Source of the DNA: Anaerolineae bacterium
Lineage (GTDB): Bacteria; Chloroflexota; Anaerolineae; Aggregatilineales; Phototrophicaceae
Direction: 5' to 3'
NCBI GenBank assembly: GCA_019912965.1
Contig: JAIOHM010000171.1
Coordinates: forward strand, 1 to 33,433
Length of the DNA stretch: 33,433 bases
Shown: positions 1-8,245 of the stretch, in pieces
How positions within the stretch are numbered: the stretch's first letter is position 1
Layout: each line of letters begins with the position of its first letter
Made by a program: the position numbers and the translations under genes
Notes under the pieces: model-generated
Databases searched by the model: none
Told to the model about the DNA's origin: nothing
Seen by the model: only the letters and a program-made list of their open reading frames with translations

Positions 1-1
1 T

Positions 2-115
2 TGGTTGGGCAAGTATCGTCGGCTTAGTAAAGATTATGAAGCCTTGCCCACCGTCAGCGAGACTTGGATTTATGTTGCAATGGTAGATCGAATGCTTCAC
101 CACCTTAGTCCATAA
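2..115 (+). mobile_element. IS5-family transposase, C-terminal end (partial)
   Basis: An open frame enters from the left edge and ends at TAA 113-115, giving 37 residues. It begins WLGKYRRLSKDYEALP and ends in MVDRMLHHLSP. The W-L-G-x-Y-R-R-L-S-K-D-Y-E block followed by an S-E-T-W-I-Y segment is the usual tail of IS5/IS427-type DDE transposases, just after the catalytic Glu helix. The catalytic residues lie outside the window. The right end of the element must fall between 116 and about 190, where the neighbouring restriction-modification frame stops resembling its family. I could not define the terminal inverted repeat because the other end is not visible. Confidence 0.8.
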
Positions 116-130
116 TTTTATCTGTTACAA

Positions 131-2241
131 CTACTCTCTTACACCTAAAGAATATCTCTTGCCCGCATCTAAGTTTGGATTGCCAGTACCAAAAATCTCT
201 GTGACCTTCCAACCGTTATCATATTCGCCTTTTAAATCTAAATCTTGAGGCGTGAATAAATAATATGGTGCTTGAGGTGTCAGTGTTTCCCATTTAGTAT
301 CGCCCATATCGCCGTGCAGCAGTGCTTGATATTTTTCTGCCCGGACGCCCCACAAATCCACATAATGCAGGCGGGCATTTCGAGGTGTTGTTATAAGCTC
401 ATAAGAGTTGGGGGGGGTAATTTGATGAAGATTCCAATCGCAACACCTTGTTTGATGTCGAAAACATTTTCATCTTTGCCCCCATCTGGCGTTTTTTCGC
501 GTTTGTTGCTGTTGCCGTGCAGGTTCAGAATGTAAATGTCATCGAACGCCTGTAAAAGCTGCTGTCGCATCCCTCTTCTCGTTGGGCTGTCAAGATAGCT
601 GTTATCTGTTATGAACGCGAGAATACCGCTTCCGGTTTCGCTGATACGCCACTGGCCGAAACGAATAAATTTGATGTAATCGTTTTGTAACCATTTGGGG
701 TTCCGTTCCCCTAGAGGTTTGCCATCAATTTTGTAATAATCTTGAATGCGTTCGCCTATCCATGTTAATTTACCTTTTGAGTCCTTGCTTTTGTTGGCAC
801 TCTCTCCACTGTAGGGCGGATTACCCATAACCACTTGGATAGGCTCTTCTTTCTTTACTTGGATCGCGGCGTTAGCTTCTTCGCTGATGAATCGCCCCAT
901 TAGCAGCGGCGGTTGTTTCAAATTATCTTCGAGTGTATTGGTGAGGTAAACTCTTAGGCGGTCATTACTCTCAAATTTGTAACCTGTTTCTTTTAACAGG
1001 ATTCCCAACTTCATATGAGCAACCGTATAAGAGGCTATCAGCAGCTCGAAACCGAAGATGCGCGGCAGCAAATCTTTTCGGACGTAATCATTCCATGCCC
1101 CGGACTGCCCTTTGAACATCTCATAAATATGCTGAACAGCCGAGTACAAAAACGTCCCTGTTCCGGTGGCCGGGTCAAGGATCAAGGCTTTTTTATCCGC
1201 CAAACCATCCCGTAATTTGAAGTGTTCCCGCAGCGCATAATCCACACTGCGAACGATGTAACTCACCACGGGTTCAGGTGTGTAGTAAACCCCGCGTTTA
1301 TCCCGCAGAGTAGGGTCATATGCCGCTAGGAAAGTCTCGTAAAAATGCAGGATAGGGTCGTTCTGTTGTGTCCCTTTTCCAAAGTCTTTTAAAATGGCTT
1401 CGGTATCGGTTGCTGCTAGCAGCGCGATTAAGGTATCCACCATCCACGAAACGCGCTCATCCAGATCATCCATCACAGTTTTAAACAGCTTTTGCAAAAA
1501 AGGATTGGTTGCAGGAATATCTTCCGCTACACCCTTACGGGCGAATGTGCCAATTTTGCCTTTGTAATTGACTCGTGCCGCGAATAATCCATAAGCCAGT
1601 GTTTGCGCGTACATGTCAGCAAAATCACTGTCACTAAGGTGAGGCAGGAGTGTTTGTTCAAAAGCCTCTTTTTGTTCTTTGAGTCCGGGGCTGTTATGCT
1701 CCAAACTGTCAATAATTAATTTTTTGATCCGCTTAGTCATGCCTGCCATAATCTCGGCTAGTTGCCGCGCTTTTTTAACTTCAGGAATTCCCTTATTGAT
1801 GAAATCACTTAGCAGGCCAGAAAGTTCAGCTAGATTGCTGTCAATCGGTTGGATCTTCTTGTGTTCCAGTTTGCCGATTTGTACAGTTCGGTGGTGTTCG
1901 CCGTCATAATACCAACGGAATTCCAGATAGTCCGTCAAAATGAGGTTGCGAAAGTCCTTGAAATAGCGTTGTAACTGTTCATCACGTTCAACGCGATCTA
2001 AATCAACTCCAACATCTTTGGCTTCCACAAATGCGATGGGCGCACGTTCCCGCTGCAATATAAAATCCGGCGCTGATTCTTTAATGAGTCGCTCTGGTTC
2101 ATTGACAGCGTTGACATTTTTATCAAATGATTCCAGAAGTTCCTTAAGTGCAGGGCGGTAAGAATGTTCGCGGGCAATACCACTGTTGTATTCGCGTTGA
2201 ATGTTTTTGATGTAATGGCTGGTGGCTTCGCTTGTGGTCAT
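131..2241 (-). pseudogene. Type ISP/IIG restriction-modification enzyme, frameshifted and truncated
   Basis: The main open part (391-2241, 616 aa) has an N-terminal PD-(D/E)xK-like nuclease: NEP near 48-50, D59-F60, then E73-A-K75. A helical linker follows. The N6-adenine methylase has motif I DPATGTGTF at 356-364, FGFEL near 396-400, and motif IV NPPY at 474-477. The frame breaks at the G8 tract 410-417, giving a false ending PPPTLMSL. One more base there would restore NSYELITTPRNARLHYVDLWG and join the 131-361 frame (YYLFTPQD, GWKVTEIF), which continues the family alignment. After EIF (near 191) the sequence stops resembling the family, and TAG at 131 closes the frame next to the transposase. 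Family members run to roughly 1000 residues, so the specificity domain is gone. The start at 2241 has GGAGA upstream. Probably inactive for restriction; methylation is doubtful. Confidence 0.85.
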
Positions 2242-2298
2242 ACTTTTGTCTCCGCATACAGTGCAGATGATGATTTTCCAGTGTAGCCTGTTTCATGT

Positions 2299-2327
2299 TT
2301 CATAGCCAAATATGTTACAAGACTCAA
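2299..2327 (-). promoter_or_regulatory. Possible promoter of the restriction-modification gene
   Basis: On the minus strand TTGAGT (2322-2327) and TATGAA (2299-2304) are separated by 17 bases, about 60 bases upstream of the start at 2241. The match to sigma-70 boxes is moderate; no operator is evident. Confidence 0.35.
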
Positions 2328-2504
2328 TCTTTTCCCCATCATACCATTCCCCAACCCTCCTTCAACCAACGCCTCCCATCCGCTCCCTCAATTCCGTTAG
2401 TAACTTCACCCTCAAAAACGTACCATTTGGTCACCCTTTTTCCCTCAAAACCTGCTACACTGTCCTTATCAGTTCACTTTGCTTTCTACCTGTATTTTTC
2501 TGAA

Positions 2505-2539
2505 AACTGGCAACTCGTAACTGATAACTGACAACTATT
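2505..2539. repeat. Heptad short tandem repeat (AACTNNN x5)
   Basis: Five consecutive 7-base units beginning AACT: AACTGGC, AACTCGT, AACTGAT, AACTGAC, AACTATT. The first four positions are fixed and the last three vary. Confidence 0.85.
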
Positions 2540-2821
2540 CAGCGAGTATTGCAGCAGCAGCCCAACCCCGAATCGCCGCAATACTTTTGTCCGAAACTTT
2601 CTGAACACCCGCCCACGCGAACGAATCCGATAAACACGCGGCGTTTCAAGAAACACCCCCTCCCGTCCGATAATCCGCCGTCTATAGCGAATTTTTCTGG
2701 AAACGGATAACAATGCCCATTTACCCATTGCGCACAAAGCCTTTTCGCAATCGCAATCGCCGCAAACAGTCTTGCTCCCTCCTCGCGTACGGGGATGGCT
2801 GGGGTGAGGTGATTTTCTGGA

Positions 2822-2877
2822 AACTGGAAACTCGCAACTGTCAACTGAAAACTGTGAACTGTAAATTGACAACTCCC
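2822..2877. repeat. Heptad array (AACTNNN x8) leading into dispersed repeat copy A
   Basis: Eight 7-base units, AACTGGA through AACTCCC, one of them degenerate (AATTGAC). The last units are shared with copy B at the right edge, so the array is continuous with the dispersed repeat core. Confidence 0.85.
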
Positions 2878-3068
2878 TACGCCAACCTCCCGCGCTGCCG
2901 CAGGACAAATGACAATAGTGTCGCGCGGCGGCAACACCCGAACATGGCGCTGCACACTACGGCGCTCCCCGTCTCAACCGCCGACAATGACATTTGCGAC
3001 ATGCCTGCTTCCCTCACTCCCGCCGACAATCCCTACGGCTAAATGTGCAAATTTTGCATTTTGTGCAT
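2857..3068 (+). repeat. Dispersed ~200-bp repeat, copy A
   Basis: Nearly identical to the reverse complement of 33122-33327. I count about nine substitutions over the first 165 aligned bases. The core runs from CAACTCCCTACGCCAAC to TCCCTACGGC and ends in TGTGCA/TTTTGCA repeats. It contains GACAATAGTGTC (2911-2922), an imperfect form of the perfect 12-base palindrome in copy B. Open frames through it do not look like protein: both strands stay open simply because the DNA is conserved and GC-rich. Confidence 0.9.
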
Positions 3069-3076
3069 TTTGCGAA

Positions 3077-3107
3077 TCAAAAACCCTCTCCAGTTGAAGA
3101 GGGCGAG
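3077..3107 (-). terminator. Terminator-like hairpin after pheT
   Basis: On the minus strand CCCTC, a short loop and GAGAGGG are followed by TTTTTG, which has the form of an intrinsic terminator about 90 bases past the pheT stop. The same CCTCTCC...GGAGAGG family recurs at 33005-33037 and elsewhere in the window. A second strong inverted repeat (GTGCCAGCC/GGCTGGCAC) lies just upstream at about 3109-3141. Confidence 0.6.
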
Positions 3108-3159
3108 TGCCAGCCTGAGCTTGTCGCAATGGCTGGCACGAGTAGGCGAGGTTCTTAAA

Positions 3160-3194
3160 AGCTGATGGCTGAAGGCTAATGGCTAAGGGCTGTT
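3160..3194. repeat. Heptad array (GGCTNNN-type x5) abutting pheT stop
   Basis: Units AGCTGAT, GGCTGAA, GGCTAAT, GGCTAAG, GGCTGTT run directly into the reverse-strand stop codon of pheT at 3195-3197. Confidence 0.8.
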
Positions 3195-5786
3195 TTACGC
3201 CCGCAGTTTCGCGCCCAATTCGCGTTCCGCCGTTTTCACGATCTTTTGATGCACACTGGCAACCTCTTTATCCGTCAGCGTCCGGTCATCCGCCTGATAC
3301 ACCAAACTGTACGCGAGGCTCTTCTGCCCCGCCGGAATCGGATCGCCCCGGTACACATCAAACAAGCGGACGCCCTTGAGCAGATTCCCACCCGCCTTGA
3401 CGATCACTGCTTCCACCGCCGCTGCCGGGGTTTCATCGTTCACCACCAGCGCGATGTCCTGTAGCACAGGCGGGGTCGTCGGCAACGCCTGTGTGCCAAA
3501 GTTTGGCTCAACTTGTTCCAGCAAAGCGTCCAGATCGAACTCACCCACCAGCACCGGAGCTGCCGTCAATTCAAACATCTCCGCCACCAGCGGATGCAGT
3601 TCACCGAAATCGCCCACTTTTTTCCCGTTGAGGTTCAACTGGGCTGACCGTCCGGGATGCAGGCTGGGATGCGTCGAACGGGCATAAGTTGCCCCTTCAA
3701 TATGCAAACCGTCCAGCAGACCTTCAACCACACCCTTCAGGTCGAAGAAATCAGCATTATCACCCGATTCATCATTGATCCAGCTTGCCGCCCGCCGCGC
3801 ACCAGTGAGCAATACGCCCAACCGACGCGGCTCATCCGGCAGGGGATCATCGTCCCGCAGGAAGTACACATTCCCGATCTCGAACAACTGCTGACGATCA
3901 GTAAAACGAGCATTCGCCGCCGCGTTTTCCAGCAGATTGATGAGCAGGCTGTGCCGTAAAGCTGTCCGGTCAGCCACCATCGGGTTCGCCAGTTCCACAT
4001 ACCCTGCATGAGAAACGCTGCCGTTTCCATTTTCTCCCCCTCCCTGTGTACGGGGAGAGGGTTGGGGGGTGGGGTTGAGTAATGCCTCGCGTTCCGGTGT
4101 CGTCAGCCGATAACTGATGGTTTCCCGTAAACCGAGCGCCACCAGAACATCCCGCGCCCGTTCTTCCAGTATCAGTGCCGTATTCGACCACTGTGGAGGC
4201 ATCATATCCGCGATGATCGTGTCAGGAATATTGTTGTAGCCGTGAATCCGCGCGATTTCCTCGATCAAATCGGCCTGTCCCGTAATCGGATCGCTGCTGA
4301 TGTCCATCCGGTAATCCGGCGCAGTCACCTGCAGCACATCACCTTTAAGCTCTACCCCGAAGCTCAGGCGGCGCAGGATGTCGGCAGTTTCCTCGGCGGT
4401 AAAGCTCATGCCCAGAATGCGCTCGACTTCCGCCGCGTGCAGTTCAACTTTCACCGTTGGCTCTGGTAGCGGATATTCATCAATAATGCCCTGAGCAACT
4501 TGTCCGCCCCCGGTTTGCCGCATCAGTTCGATGCCACGTTTAACGCCCAACAGCGCCTGACTCGGATGCACACCCCGGCTGAAGCGGGTTCCTGCGTCGG
4601 TGAAGATTTTCTGGGATTGCATCGTGCGCCGAACGTTGATGAAGTTCCAGTTCGCTGCTTCTAGCAGCACATTTTTCGTCGTATCGCTGATCTCGGTGTC
4701 TGCTCCACCAATCACCCCGCCGAGGCCGAGAATGCTTTCGGTATCGCACACCAGAATATTGTGCGGATCAAGTTCGCGGTGTACCTCATCCAGCGTATCC
4801 AGCGTTTCGCCCGGTTGTGCCAACCGCGTGATAATCTTGGGCGCTTTTCCCCCACCATGTGCTTTGAGCTTATCGAAGTCGTAGGCGTGTAACGGCTGCC
4901 CGATCTCGAAGGTGATGTAGTTGGTCACATCCACAATGTTGTTAATCGGGCGCTGCCCAACCTGCTTCAACCGCCGCTGCATCCATTGGGGCGATGGCTT
5001 GATTTCCATATCGCGCAGGAGTGCCAGCGTGAAGCGTGGGTTCAATTCCGGCTCACGGATGTCGATGCTCACTTCACCCTTGATGCCCGCACCTTCCATC
5101 ACCACATCGTATGAAGGCTCACGTAAAGGTTTATCCAGCAGGGCAGCCACCTCGCGAGCCACGCCGAGAATACTGAAGCACCGCGCCAGATTCGGCGTCA
5201 GTTCAACCGTCAGAATCACATCGCCCAACACATCCTGAAGCGGTGTCCCTGGAACATAATCCCCCGGATTTTCCAGCAGCAGAATGCCATCATGTTCATC
5301 GGCTAAACCGAGTTCTTTTTCCGAACACACCATACAGCGGTTCGGGACGCCGCGCAGTTTTTTCTCTTTCAGAACCATCCGCTTGGGTTCTTCGCTGTGC
5401 CCGTCCCAGACTTCCGCCCCTTCTTTAGCGAAGGGTGTCCACAACGGCGGGTCTAGCGGCCCAACGCCCTTATAGGCGAAAAGGTTCGGCGCACCTGTAA
5501 CCGTTTGCTCCAGTTCTGTTCCGCCGTAATCCACCATCGCCATCACTAGGCGGTCAGCATCCGGGTGCGGCTTCACTTCACGGATTGCGCCCAGCACAAT
5601 CTTATCCCGATCCCAAACCAGATGATCGGATTTCGGCCACTTCACGCCTTTAACGAATCCCTGTGGCACGCCCACATAGGTAATCGCGCCCACTTCCAAC
5701 CCCGCCACCGTCATGCGTTCAGCCAGCAGTTCAATCGGGATGTCGATGTCTACAAATTCTCTCAGCCAGGATACAGGTACTTCCAT
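3195..5786 (-). CDS. pheT: Phenylalanyl-tRNA synthetase beta subunit
   Basis: PheT pairs with PheS in the (alpha-beta)2 enzyme that charges tRNA-Phe; the beta chain edits mischarged Tyr and binds tRNA. The protein is 863 aa. It begins MEVPVSWLREFVDIDIP as the family does. Then come a tRNA-binding OB fold (about 40-165, with HPDADRL), the B3/B4 editing region (about 220-390, with LTPNLARC just before it and NVLLEAANWNF inside), B5 (about 420-490), a catalytic-like core (about 510-710) and the C-terminal anticodon-binding domain ending in KIVKTAERELGAKLRA. Residues about 568-588 (NPTPQPSPRTQGGGENGNG) are a translated dispersed palindrome absent from the family. It is last in the T-box operon, with pheS about 4 kb upstream. 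The start at 5786 is fixed by the conserved N-terminus. Confidence 0.97.
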   Translation of the reverse strand: MEVPVSWLREFVDIDIPIELLAERMTVAGLEVGAITYVGVPQGFVKGVKWPKSDHLVWDRDKIVLGAIREVKPHPDADRLVMAMVDYGGTELEQTVTGAPNLFAYKGVGPLDPPLWTPFAKEGAEVWDGHSEEPKRMVLKEKKLRGVPNRCMVCSEKELGLADEHDGILLLENPGDYVPGTPLQDVLGDVILTVELTPNLARCFSILGVAREVAALLDKPLREPSYDVVMEGAGIKGEVSIDIREPELNPRFTLALLRDMEIKPSPQWMQRRLKQVGQRPINNIVDVTNYITFEIGQPLHAYDFDKLKAHGGGKAPKIITRLAQPGETLDTLDEVHRELDPHNILVCDTESILGLGGVIGGADTEISDTTKNVLLEAANWNFINVRRTMQSQKIFTDAGTRFSRGVHPSQALLGVKRGIELMRQTGGGQVAQGIIDEYPLPEPTVKVELHAAEVERILGMSFTAEETADILRRLSFGVELKGDVLQVTAPDYRMDISSDPITGQADLIEEIARIHGYNNIPDTIIADMMPPQWSNTALILEERARDVLVALGLRETISYRLTTPEREALLNPTPQPSPRTQGGGENGNGSVSHAGYVELANPMVADRTALRHSLLINLLENAAANARFTDRQQLFEIGNVYFLRDDDPLPDEPRRLGVLLTGARRAASWINDESGDNADFFDLKGVVEGLLDGLHIEGATYARSTHPSLHPGRSAQLNLNGKKVGDFGELHPLVAEMFELTAAPVLVGEFDLDALLEQVEPNFGTQALPTTPPVLQDIALVVNDETPAAAVEAVIVKAGGNLLKGVRLFDVYRGDPIPAGQKSLAYSLVYQADDRTLTDKEVASVHQKIVKTAERELGAKLRA
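4033..4078 (-). repeat. Dispersed palindromic repeat inserted in frame in pheT
   Basis: Read on the minus strand: CCCCACCCCCCAACCCTC, then CCCCGTACACAGGGAGGGGG. It belongs to the CTCACCCC...CCCTCTCC...GGAGAGGG family also seen at 2775-2814, 31958-31998, 33001-33037 and 33378-33412. Here it encodes the low-complexity stretch NPTPQPSPRTQGGGEN without breaking the frame. Confidence 0.75.
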
Positions 5787-5793
5787 CTTTCAA

Positions 5794-5828
5794 TCCTCAG
5801 TCATTGATCGTTAGTCGTTCGTCAAGTC
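5794..5828. repeat. Degenerate heptad array upstream of pheT
   Basis: Units TCCTCAG, TCATTGA, TCGTTAG, TCGTTCG, TCAAGTC share TC at the same phase. It fills most of the 53-base gap between pheT and the preceding small gene. Confidence 0.55.
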
Positions 5829-5839
5829 GTTATGATGGA

Positions 5840-6208
5840 TTAATAGTATCCATCCAGGAAAACATTCAAATAGCGAAAGCGATACCACCAGATTTCAACG
5901 GTGACGGTTTCAGCACAATCATTTCTTAGGGCAACATCATGTGCGCCATCGGAATCATTTCGCTCCACCCAAACAGTCTCATCTTCGCAATAGTAACCAT
6001 TAAAACCCCTTCCTGTGAATACCTGCCATTGGATGGGAACTTCTCGACTTTCAATGCTTGCTGTGTGGGCAGTTATTGCAGGAATATCACTAACCTCTAC
6101 GGTCTGACCGGGTTCAGCAATCAGAATGACTGACTCAGTTTGAAGTAGCCATACAATTACAATTCCAATCAGTACAATAATTCCTATCCCTACTCTGATA
6201 CGCCACAC
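5840..6208 (-). CDS. Small single-pass membrane-anchored protein, unknown function
   Basis: I chose the GTG at 6208 (122 aa) because it has AAGGCG upstream and places a hydrophobic anchor at the N-terminus (IGIIVLIGIVIVWLL, about residues 8-24). The frame stays open further upstream, but only over the end of the next gene. The remainder is probably extracytoplasmic and acidic, with a C-terminal aromatic patch (EIWWYRFRYLNVFLDGYY) and two Cys (YYCED, RNDCAE) that could form a disulfide. I recognise no family. It is the second-last gene of the pheS-pheT transcription unit, 50 bases after the polytopic protein gene. Confidence 0.6.
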   Translation of the reverse strand: MWRIRVGIGIIVLIGIVIVWLLQTESVILIAEPGQTVEVSDIPAITAHTASIESREVPIQWQVFTGRGFNGYYCEDETVWVERNDSDGAHDVALRNDCAETVTVEIWWYRFRYLNVFLDGYY

Positions 6209-6258
6209 TATTGAAATTCGCCTTAAACTTACAGTTTGTAGTTCTCCAAACGTAGGGG

Positions 6259-7632
6259 TTACCAGACGTAAATTCCAAAGAGCTGCATAAAAATGGCCTG
6301 TGCAAAGACCAAAAACATCAGCTCGACAATTGCAGGGGGTGTTGCCTCTTTCAAATAGGCCACCACCGGAAGGAACAGATATGGGATCAGAAACAGGCAC
6401 ACCCGCGCCGTCTCGCCCGTTTGGAACACACCGCCGCCCAGCAGGAGCAGCATCGAAGCCAATCCCAACAGGGTGAAGGTGAATAATTTCGGCTGCTGCT
6501 GGCGTAAAATCGGCAGGCCGCGCCACAGCAAAATCGTGAGAAATGGGCCGAAAAACACCAGAATTTCGGCTACACTTTCCAAACGGGTCAGGAAATAACG
6601 CGCCGGATTGGCCAACAGCATGAACCCTCGTGGGTTATCAATCTTCGACGCGATAGAAAACGATTCCAGATAGTTAAAACTCAGCAAACTGTTCATCAGC
6701 AGATAAACTAGCCCGATGAATGCCACTGTCAGCGCCGTGCGCCAGATGGTACGTCGTTGAAAAACCTCGTAACCCAGCAGCACTGGCAGGATAAATACCC
6801 ATAGAAATGTTAAAAACGAGACAATCCAGATCAGTACGGCGATTAACAAGCCACTCCACCAGCTCTCGTGGTAGATCAGCAAGACCATCGCCCCTAGCAG
6901 CAGGCCAGCAATCAACGCATCCACTGTCGAAGCATAATACACCTGCACACTGGGAATCAGCGCCCAGAGGAACACCATGCCTTTAACGAACTGCTGGTTG
7001 GGCAGGGCAGGTGCTAACAACCGGTACAGCAGAAAAGCTGTGAACGGCACAGCCAACAGTGCTATCACCACCGAAATTGCTTCTGAACTGCCGAGCAGCT
7101 TGTTCAGCGTATAGATGAACAGCGTCGCGCCCGGTGGATGCACCCGCGCATGAGGCCGTAGTCCCGCCTGAAAATCGGTGTAATCCTGCACGAATGCCAG
7201 CGGATCGCTGATTTCAACCGCGTCGCCGTAGTATTGGGCGTTGCTCAGGCCGACCATCGGCACTGCAAAGCCTTCATACCAGCCCTGCATAATCGTCGTC
7301 CCCAACACCAGCAGCAAACCAGCACCGATCACCATCAGCAAGCGGGGTGATTTTTCCGTGATGAAACGTGCTATCGGGATAATCCCAATCAGCAAAGCAC
7401 CCCCCAGTGCCACCTGCCACAGTTGAGGAATGCGCGGGGACATCTCGCTGATCGGCCAGAAAATCGGGCAGTCAAAGCCGATGGCGCTTGCACAGAATGC
7501 CGTCGCCAGCCGGTTGCTGATAATAATCAGCGCGACGAAAACGATGCCGATCAGCAGCACCGAACGGGGTGAGAATAGGCGATTGGCTTTTCGAGCATTG
7601 GCTTTCAAAGAGTTTTCATCCTCAATTGCCAC
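6259..7632 (-). CDS. Polytopic membrane protein, GT-C glycosyltransferase-like
   Basis: 457 aa with about ten hydrophobic segments. The first spans about 23-42 (VLLIGIVFVALIIISN), and others include GGALLIGIIPIARFI and AISVVIALLAVPFTAFLLYRL. A loop near 155-170 has RPHARVHPPGATLF; an HPPG motif just before a membrane helix is common in GT39/GT83-like enzymes that use polyprenyl-phosphate sugars. There is no clear acidic catalytic pair in the first loop, so the enzymatic call is tentative. The start overlaps the preceding PH-domain gene by 11 bases, which implies translational coupling in the pheS-pheT operon. It could also be a non-catalytic membrane protein. Confidence 0.7.
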   Translation of the reverse strand: MAIEDENSLKANARKANRLFSPRSVLLIGIVFVALIIISNRLATAFCASAIGFDCPIFWPISEMSPRIPQLWQVALGGALLIGIIPIARFITEKSPRLLMVIGAGLLLVLGTTIMQGWYEGFAVPMVGLSNAQYYGDAVEISDPLAFVQDYTDFQAGLRPHARVHPPGATLFIYTLNKLLGSSEAISVVIALLAVPFTAFLLYRLLAPALPNQQFVKGMVFLWALIPSVQVYYASTVDALIAGLLLGAMVLLIYHESWWSGLLIAVLIWIVSFLTFLWVFILPVLLGYEVFQRRTIWRTALTVAFIGLVYLLMNSLLSFNYLESFSIASKIDNPRGFMLLANPARYFLTRLESVAEILVFFGPFLTILLWRGLPILRQQQPKLFTFTLLGLASMLLLLGGGVFQTGETARVCLFLIPYLFLPVVAYLKEATPPAIVELMFLVFAQAIFMQLFGIYVW

Positions 7633-8230
7633 CTCGTTTGAAGGTGGTCATCACCAACTGCTCAACCGTTTTTACATCCGGGATTCCGAAGAAACCCACC
7701 TTGCGCGTCCGCGTGCCGTAGCCATATTTCTGGCGCACCCGATAGCTTTCACTGGCGAAAACCAGATCGCCACTCTCATCCGAACCACTGCGCGAAAGCA
7801 TCTGAATATCGTTTTCCGCGAACGACTGCACCGATTTACCCCACCATGCCCACGGCCTCGTAACAATCATCAACCGTTTCGTCGTCACTGCGTAAACCAT
7901 GCGCCCCGCTTTCAGAAAATCGAGGATCACCGGGCCAACACTGCTGACAACGATCAGGGCAAGAATCAGGATAAAGAAGCTGCTGAAACCTCCAAACGGA
8001 CTAGAAGTACGTTCCGCATTGATCGACGTGGGGATAACTTCGCCAAAAAACTCCGAAAAGATGAACAGGAATACCCCGGCCATCAACACCGAACCCAATG
8101 CGCCGAGTAACCGCGCTGGCTCACGCACGGCAAAGCGTAACGGATTGGGTTTACCCGTCCACAGAACGCGCTCATCATGCTGGCGTTCTTCATCAATCGC
8201 TGCCTGAATTTCTGGATCGACGTTTAGCAA
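7622..8230 (-). CDS. Membrane-anchored bacterial PH-domain protein
   Basis: 202 aa. The N-terminus (HDERVLWTGKPNPLRFA) has the ERVLWTGKP signature that opens many bacterial PH (YdbT/DUF304-like) proteins. Two membrane segments follow (about 41-60 and 85-112). A C-terminal PH-like part contains VYAVTTKRLMIVTRPW, SYRVRQKYGYG and a final IPDVKTVEQLV. Such proteins sit in the membrane with the PH fold in the cytoplasm; their ligand is usually unknown. It lies between the YeiH exporter (15-base gap) and the polytopic protein (11-base overlap) in the phe operon. Confidence 0.85.
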   Translation of the reverse strand: MLNVDPEIQAAIDEERQHDERVLWTGKPNPLRFAVREPARLLGALGSVLMAGVFLFIFSEFFGEVIPTSINAERTSSPFGGFSSFFILILALIVVSSVGPVILDFLKAGRMVYAVTTKRLMIVTRPWAWWGKSVQSFAENDIQMLSRSGSDESGDLVFASESYRVRQKYGYGTRTRKVGFFGIPDVKTVEQLVMTTFKRGGN

Positions 8231-8245
8231 CGTTCAACCTCCTAT

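Larger units (their letters stand above)
2242..3194. other. Gene-free, repeat-rich intergenic region
   Basis: No convincing gene. Apparent frames on both strands run through repeats and resemble no family I know. From left to right it holds: a possible promoter (2299-2327); unremarkable pyrimidine-rich sequence to 2500; a heptad array (2505-2539); unassigned sequence to about 2770; a degenerate palindromic repeat (2775-2814); a second heptad array leading into a ~200-bp dispersed repeat (2822-3068); terminator-like hairpins (3077-3140); and a third heptad array that abuts the pheT stop codon (3160-3194). Confidence 0.75.

Noticed and set aside
2505..2877. CRISPR array
   Set aside because: Repeat units are 7 bases with no spacer structure and no cas gene in the window.
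2486..3097. Several overlapping open frames on both strands of the left gap
   Set aside because: They run through heptads and the dispersed repeat. The same frames recur in copy B only because the DNA is conserved; substitutions show no third-position bias.
6209..6526. N-terminal extension of the small anchored protein to a 228-aa product
   Set aside because: The extension overlaps the coding end of the polytopic protein gene and has shadow-like composition; the GTG at 6208 gives a sensible anchor.
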